Source of the DNA: Collybiopsis luxurians FD-317 M1
Taxonomy: Eukaryota > Basidiomycota > Agaricomycetes > Agaricales > Omphalotaceae
DNA length: 64,000 nucleotides
Direction of reading: 5' to 3'
NCBI GenBank assembly: GCA_000827265.1
Contig: KN834751.1
Coordinates: 1,693,618-1,757,617 of the forward strand
Part shown: in pieces, positions 58,097 through 64,000 of the stretch
Position numbering within the stretch: position 1 is the stretch's first letter
How the letters are laid out: every line of letters begins with the position of its first letter
The notes under the pieces: generated by a model
Seen by the model: the letters and a program-made list of their open reading frames with translations, nothing else
Told to the model about the DNA's origin: nothing
Database searches by the model: none
Program-made: the position numbers and the translations under genes

Positions 58097-59876
58097 ATGC
58101 CTTTCGACAGTGAACACGGCACTTTCGAAGACCAATACAATGAGTCTAACCTCGTGAACATCCATATCCGTTGCGCAGCCCGCCTCGACAGTCTGAAGTC
58201 CGAGTACGCCAATGGAAAGTGGTCATACAAGCATGGTGCTGATGGTGGGAGGCCTGAGCTGTTCCACATGGAGAACAGTATGTCATTCCTTGTCCTTCAC
58301 TAGAAGTCAATAGATACTGATTATGAAACGGCGCAGATGAGGCCGTTATTGTAACTACAAATTATGCCATAACGTCCTTATTTACTAACGCTACCCTTCT
58401 AGACTGTCTGGATCTGGCGCACTGATTCGCAGGTCCATGCGATTCAGTTTCAAACCAATACTGGCCGGCTATCTCCAAAATACGGCGATGCTGTAGGCAG
58501 CAGTGCACCCTTTGTCTACCGAGGCTACGATGAAAATCTGAAGCGTGAACGTGCCCTGATGGGTTTCAAGGGACACGCTGGTAATGAGATCGATTTTGTG
58601 GAGGTGAGCTATTTTTAAGCCCGGTAAATGCAATGAATTGGGATCCTAATTCTGATCCAGCCTGTTTGGTCAAACACTCGCATCCTCGATGCTCGCCATG
58701 TTACCGTTGGTGACTGCAAGGGAGGCTTCGTGGGTGATGGTCATTTTGACCAGCTAAGCAAGGTTTCGGATCCATTCAAGACAGCGCTCAAGGCCATCAT
58801 TGTTCGGGCTGGCGCTGAGGTTGATGCGATTGAGGTATGGAAAATGGTTTACTTGAGAAACACCCGGAACTTATTGCTCCTCTACAGTGCGTCTTCCACA
58901 CCGTTGATGATGGTGAACAGAGAAGCGGACGCGCCGGGGGTCCTGGGGGTACTGAATATGTCTTCACACTCGGCGAGAACGAGCGCATCGTATCCATCGT
59001 AGGACGTGCCTCTGCCCGTATTGATAGCCTGCAATTCATCACCAACACTGGCAGTAAGTTTTGTCATTGAGCTAATTTCGGCATTTATAACCCACCTGTT
59101 TTTTTTTTTTAGGACAATCCAACGTCTACGGTGGGCCTGGAGGCGAACCTTTCGTCTTAAATCCTCCATTCAAGGGCACAGATGGCTCTTCCGATGCGAA
59201 CATGTCCCTTCTGTGCTTCCAAGGCCGTGCTGCACCCACTCCGAACTATGGTAATGCGATCACCATCCATGGCCTCGCTCCGGTCTGGACTCCTGACCCA
59301 CCAGTGAGCTTCTCCCTCTCCATCGATCATTTTTCGGAAGAGGATTTGCTCCGCACTGCACAAGGGACTCCTGAGATTGCGCATCAGTCTTCCAAGGAGA
59401 TGAAAAACACCACGCTGGACAAAACAACGAGCAATATAAACTTCTCGATGCAGACCACCAAGTCGACAAGTGTCACGCTGTCCGAGAGCTCGAGATCCCG
59501 AATTGGTGGAAAGTACACCTATTCCGTCGAATGTAAGGGTGAGGTGGGGGTACCGCTCATCGCTAAAGGGGCGTCTGAGGTCTCTGGGTCAGTTGAAGTA
59601 ACTGGGGAGCATGAGTGGGGAAGTACGATGACAGATGGGCAGACTATTACCAAGGCCTTTACGGAGACTTACGCGGATTCCGTGACGGTTCGACCTGGGA
59701 TGAAGATGATCGCTACGGTTACTTTGTACAAGGTGGTTGCCAAGGATGTGAAGTGGACGGGTAAAATGACCGTCACCTATGCTGGGGGAGGTACGCAGAC
59801 TTTTGACGTCGATGGGACCTTTGGCAGCGTTAGCTACACCAAGCAACACATTGACCTCAACACTGTGCCTCTTTAA
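58097..59876 (+). CDS. Jacalin-type lectin fused to an aerolysin/ETX-type pore-forming domain
   Basis: The N-terminal half has jacalin-like repeats: ARLDSL near residue 30, HAIQFQTNTGR, and the best one with GRAGGPGGTEYVF, IVSIVGRASARIDSLQF and YGGPGGEPF. The C-terminal ~200 residues (from about VWTPDPPVSF) show the Ser/Thr-rich amphipathic strands, then PGMKMIATVTLYKV and TYAGGGTQTFDVDG, as in aerolysin/natterin/ETX-MTX2 pore-formers. Such fungal proteins bind glycans, oligomerise and form membrane pores; most are thought to deter grazers. There is no signal peptide, as in other cytosolic fungal defence lectins. Six or more short introns occur, one leaving an exon of about 14 nt near 58336. 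All frames join without breaks. The exact lectin sub-family is uncertain. Confidence 0.85.
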
Positions 59877-61199
59877 GGGGATTGGGACTGGGCATAGGCA
59901 AGGAGAGATTGCATGAATTATTCTCCTTGATGCCCCTGTTCCCCTTAGCGTCTTGCGCTTAGAATGCTCCACAAATTTTTTTGTTCCTTTTCGGTTCTGG
60001 TTGGGTTATTTAATGTATATTATTCTTCCTCTTCTGTTTCGTATCAGAGAAGAAAAAATATACGCAGTTTTTGGTTACTTACCTAGAATTGATTATCGGC
60101 TGAACTACTGGCAAGTCTTTGTGATTACCTACTAGTGAGATCATGAATCCGGGACGAATTGAATGATGTAGAGTTTGAGGAACAGGATATCATAGAACAA
60201 AGGTTTTTCACGTTTCAGTAACTCTGTAAATTGCCGATAAATCGGTCGGTTTCGATATCTTTTTGGATTTTTGAAAGACCTCTAAATCCGAAATATACTT
60301 GCTTGAATTCAGCGATGAAATAGCCGGAGCCCTCGTCGTCTTTCTCTGCTAAAAAGGAATGAAATTCTCATTCCGCTTCGACGGGTATGTTACCAGCTCC
60401 GTCGACCTCGACGCTAATGGCTCCCTCTCCGTCGAAATCTACGGGACCGCGTCACCTGCACTGAAGGCAAGATTCGAGAGGGTGTTGATCACTGATGCGA
60501 ATGCCACGGCTGAGGCTGGGGCTGGGGCGGAGAATGTTCATTTGGATTGTGGTTTTGGTCTAGATGGGTCGAAGAAGAATAAGGAGATTGGGGGATGCGA
60601 ATGTGAATGCGAATAATGTCAGTGGAGGTGGTCGTGGTGCGACTACGTCACGCTCTGGAGTGCGGTCAGAGACGAGCTTGCTTGGGTAGTTGGGGAACTC
60701 GATGAGCGATGGTGAGGAAGAAGAGGAGGAAGAGGATGGGTATGAGTATGGATATGATAGTAGGGTACGCCTCTGTCTCTGTCTCTGTTGTCTTGTTTTC
60801 TTATTCTTCAACTGATGTCTGTCTTAGGTATTCCCTCAATGATCGCTCCGCCAGACGTTCAACTGCGCCGTCTGGTTCACCCCATACGCCGGGGATCGCG
60901 TCCGTCGAGTCCACAGCTCACGCATAGGCTGAGAGCGCAGACCCGCCTATCCTTTCTTCGTCGCACAGATTCTTTAGTCCATTCCAAGGGCACAACACTG
61001 CTAATCAGTCCGATGGAAACGCTGGTTCGGATGGCAGAGCCAGTTCTGGTTCAGTGGTTTTCAGATTGGTTGATTCGAATATATAATAATATATGCGTAT
61101 CCATCTTGATGTATATACTACGGTAGGGAGCTCTGTTCCACTGGAGACACTGTCTTCATTTCAGTACCGAATAATTATCATGTTCCCTGTGCTCGACTC
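59877..61199. other. Mostly gene-free; one small frame of unknown status
   Basis: Contains a frame at 60359-60616 (plus) starting MKFSFRFDGYVTSSVDLDANG and ending in a Cys/Glu repeat. It could be a gene remnant but has no recognised family or signal peptide. The rest shows only short frames. Confidence 0.4.
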
Positions 61200-62400
61200 C
61201 ACCTCCGATGGCGACAGTCTCACTACCAGAACATTTTTCTCGTCAACCTTCGGCGTATCAGCGAGAAGCCCGGAGCAAGATCACAGACCGACGGTTGAGT
61301 TTGGTGAGATTCTCGGAGTTCGTTTCGGACATTTGGCAGATGACGATGAAACCAAAGACGAAGGTGGTGGTAGATGTAGGGGGAGAGTGCCTTGAGTACG
61401 GTTAATTTCGAGACAGGATAAGATTGCTCAATGCACATACGATGGTCGTCAGGAAGCGACTGAAAGAAAACACATTGATAGACCATTAACGAGCACTGGG
61501 AGTAATGGCGAGCATTACATGAGCTCACCGGAAGGAGCGCATCGTACAACTGATGTCGTTTGAGACCACCGAGACGTTCTGTACAATGCTGTTCCATGGC
61601 GATAGCCAGGTACCTCGAGGAGGACTGTACGGCGCCATGGTACCACTGGCAGGTGGTCTAGTGCTTCAACCCTGGTCATAGTCCACCCCGAGTCTGGTTC
61701 ATTCTCCTCGCACTCGTGCAAATGGCACTCCCGACGGGACCAAAAAAGCCTCTGAGGGTGTCGATACCAGAATCTCCGCTGGTTAAATATTTGTTTTGCC
61801 GACTCCTATGGTATGTCCACGAGAGGCGGTCGGATTTGGTCGACTTTGACAATTGCAATATGGCCATACCGTGAAGACGACGAAACCGATTCGGAGGCTG
61901 ACAATAGACGAGACGGAGGCCTTGAAAACTCGGGTGATTACCTTGGGTGCAGTTAATATCGAAAGTGGATAGGATTGAGCGGTGAACATACGGTGGTCGT
62001 TAGGATGGAGAAAAACGTAACAGAAAAGAATTGCGTTGAGAGAGACCGTTCTCGAGCGTCGCATAGCGCGTCGGCGCGACTGAAAGTATTCCACTATCAG
62101 CGACTATTCCTATTGCCGGCAAATAGTACGCACCCTTAGCTGCGTTGAGTAATGCAAGCGATCAAATAATAGACTTCTGCCCTCCTCTACGCACATTCAA
62201 ACTAGCAATTCGTGCACATACTCAACGCGATGGCCACGAATCCCACCCCGAAGTGAACGAACCAACATTCGGACTAAAGAATACCATGAGCATTCTAGCT
62301 CGGCCATTTCAAGGAATCAACAGACCTGCAGGTTGCGGCGATCGTCACGATCGTCGAACCCAACATGGTCGTGACACTGATATTGATACCACCAATGATA
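61200..62400. repeat. Duplicated segment, copy II (two internal units)
   Basis: Homologous to 52960-54430 in the same order and orientation. The sub-units are about 61200-61520 and 61740-62230, with an intervening stretch including ACCTCGAGGAGGA shared by both copies. The minus-strand hydrophobic peptide is present in both (FGFIVICQ in one, IGFVVFTV in the other), and a SGIDTLRGFFGPV block precedes it. It lacks the fold-back MITE found in copy I. Confidence 0.65.
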
Positions 62401-64000
62401 CAGATAAAGATGCTCCGCGGTGAAAAGAAGGCCTAGGGGATGATCGCAAGCGAGACAGGGAAGAGGAAGGGCGTAACGGTGTACGCGAGGAAGTCTGGTG
62501 CAAGGAATAGCGTGTCGCGTTTCTTGATTTATCCGTTTGGGAGAACCATCATGAAAATGACAAGCAGTAGCGTACGCGGTGTTGAAGGTACCCCTCAACG
62601 AGGTTCAAGTGCTAGCCTATACAAGAAGCAGCGTAAGTCTGACACTGTTTGAGTTGTAAAGGCACGCACGATACATAGCCCACATTCTAGCCAGCCAAAA
62701 AACTCGAGCTTTTCTTACGGGAATTTTGAGGGAAAAGGACAAAGGAAGATTGGGAAAGGGTTCTTAGATTGAAGCTATGCCACGTAGAACGACGATAGCT
62801 TCTGCAAATGTAGGCGGTAAATGAATGGCTACACTCAGTAATGGATTGAGCGCGAAACATAAAACAAGTACGCACCACCCCAGTAAAGCCTTGGACACTG
62901 ATTCACGGACAATCAGGATTGTAACAGTCATTCCTGTTCACCATAACCTGGAGATACCATTAGATCCGTCGAATTTCGCTCAGACGCAACAGATACGTGC
63001 GGCACCTCGACGCCAGAATCGAACCAGAGAACCTTTAGCTGTGGCCATTGCGGCCAAAGTTTCCGACACCGAGGGCAAAAACATTCCGCAGCTACAATGA
63101 AGAATGGTAATCGATACAATGAATCCAGGTCGTTTGGGCAACGTCGAATCCAATGTCAAGCCGTAAACGCGTCACGCGTCAGTATACGCATCAAAACCGG
63201 CTCCCCCCCAGTAGGTTTCGGCGCGTACTTAGTACTGTAGCGGACAGGCTTTAAAGTATTCGTAATATAAATCGGTCCTACTTGTCCAGCTCTGAATTTC
63301 CTCTACGTGTTAATGTCAGGTTTGCGTCGAATCAGCTCTCGAACGGAGTGCTCATCAGGAGTGACACTCCCGCTGAGTTCTTTGATAAGAGGAAGCTCCT
63401 TTCGTACTTGCATAGTCCTTCAGGAATTTCGCCCTTCTGCTGTCAAAGAAGGTTTTCCTGCTGTGGGCTAGGTGATGGGTTCAGCATTGGAATCATCTAT
63501 GTCAATGTTTGATCTAGAATTTGAGCCAATCCCCCTTACACCTTAATTTTTTGTTTAGAAGAACAAGGAGTTGCAACTTCAAGTTGTGCTGTACATTAAT
63601 GGGGCAACAGCCCATTACACCGCGACTGCTGGCTGAGTAATGGGATTGGATATATATTATTATAGTGCCGCCATCACAGCTATTTGTGAATAGCTGTAAA
63701 TGTTGATCTAGGATCAAAATGAGAGTCAAGTGGTTCGGAGTAGACCTTGCAAGCAAAGTGAATATCCTTCCTAAAGGGGATGGGTGTCTATACCGCCCTA
63801 ATTTCATGTATTGGATATACTCGTGTCCTGATACACGCTCCAACAACGCGATTGATCACAACTGTCATATCCTGGATCCAGAATCAATATTGATTACAAG
63901 GGATGCTATATGTGTATGGAGTATATTGAACTTGGACCGATTAGGTTGCACACGAGGCAAATATAGGCACTGAAATTAATCATGAGAACATATCAAGTGT
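62401..64000. other. No supported gene (right edge)
   Basis: Only short frames without motif. A tRNA-like B box on the minus strand near 63016-63026 does not fold into a convincing tRNA. The end of the window is AT-rich. Confidence 0.45.

Noticed and set aside
62995..63085. tRNA-like sequence on the minus strand with a GGTTCGATTCT B box
   Set aside because: Only five acceptor pairs form, the T stem is imperfect and no D arm or anticodon stem can be assigned.
1..64000. CRISPR array, prokaryotic operons or riboswitches
   Set aside because: The repeats present are transposon ends or 10-bp arrays without spacers, and the gene structure is eukaryotic throughout.

Overview
The window reads as nuclear DNA of a filamentous basidiomycete, most likely an Agaricomycete. 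Its genes are cut by many 45-70 nt introns with GTRNGT-like donors. The gene content is fungal: a KRE6/SKN1 glucan-synthesis protein, a PDR-type ABC pump, a GH76 wall mannanase, a monocarboxylate-type MFS array, a P450 and a jacalin/aerolysin-type lectin. Several decayed transposons and one 264-nt assembly gap (43761-44024) are present. Species cannot be named from sequence alone.

Layout. (1) 1.7-7.6 kb: two housekeeping genes in tandem, a 14-exon KRE6/SKN1 homologue and a 5-exon Hsp110/SSE1 homologue. (2) 8.0-11.0 kb: two tandem intron-bearing tRNA-Asp genes, a long fold-back element with an LTR-like insertion in one arm, and a third broken tRNA-Asp. (3) 11.1-15.5 kb: a tandem duplication of an F-box gene. 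(4) 16.1-25.5 kb: a minus-strand array of MFS monocarboxylate-type transporters with three full-length copies, one pseudogene and one 3-prime stub. (5) 26.1-33.8 kb: a PDR-type ABC transporter and a secreted GH76 mannanase, both minus strand. (6) 34.6-42.7 kb: an HExxH protein, a small secreted protein, a J-domain/DnaJ-X chaperone and a MYND protein. (7) 42.7-49.5 kb: a repeat-rich tract with four separable elements (Mutator-like, Tc1/mariner-like and hAT-like MITEs plus an LTR end beside the gap), 10-bp tandem arrays, a P450 relic and one candidate secreted protein. (8) 49.9-52.2 kb: an intact P450. (9) 53-62.4 kb: two copies of a duplicated segment flank a lectin/pore-forming gene and gene-poor sequence.

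Functionally the stable genes serve cell wall building (KRE6, GH76) and protein folding (Hsp110, DnaJ-X). The accessory part is transport, detoxification and defence: the MFS array, ABC pump, P450 and lectin/pore-former, with F-box and small secreted proteins. That part has expanded by tandem duplication and carries most of the transposon insertions. The best-supported new observations are insertions with target-site duplications (42765-43440 with 9 bp, 48402-48928 with 8 bp), the birth-and-death state of the MFS array, the F-box conversion tract, and the paired repeat units carrying a conserved short hydrophobic peptide.
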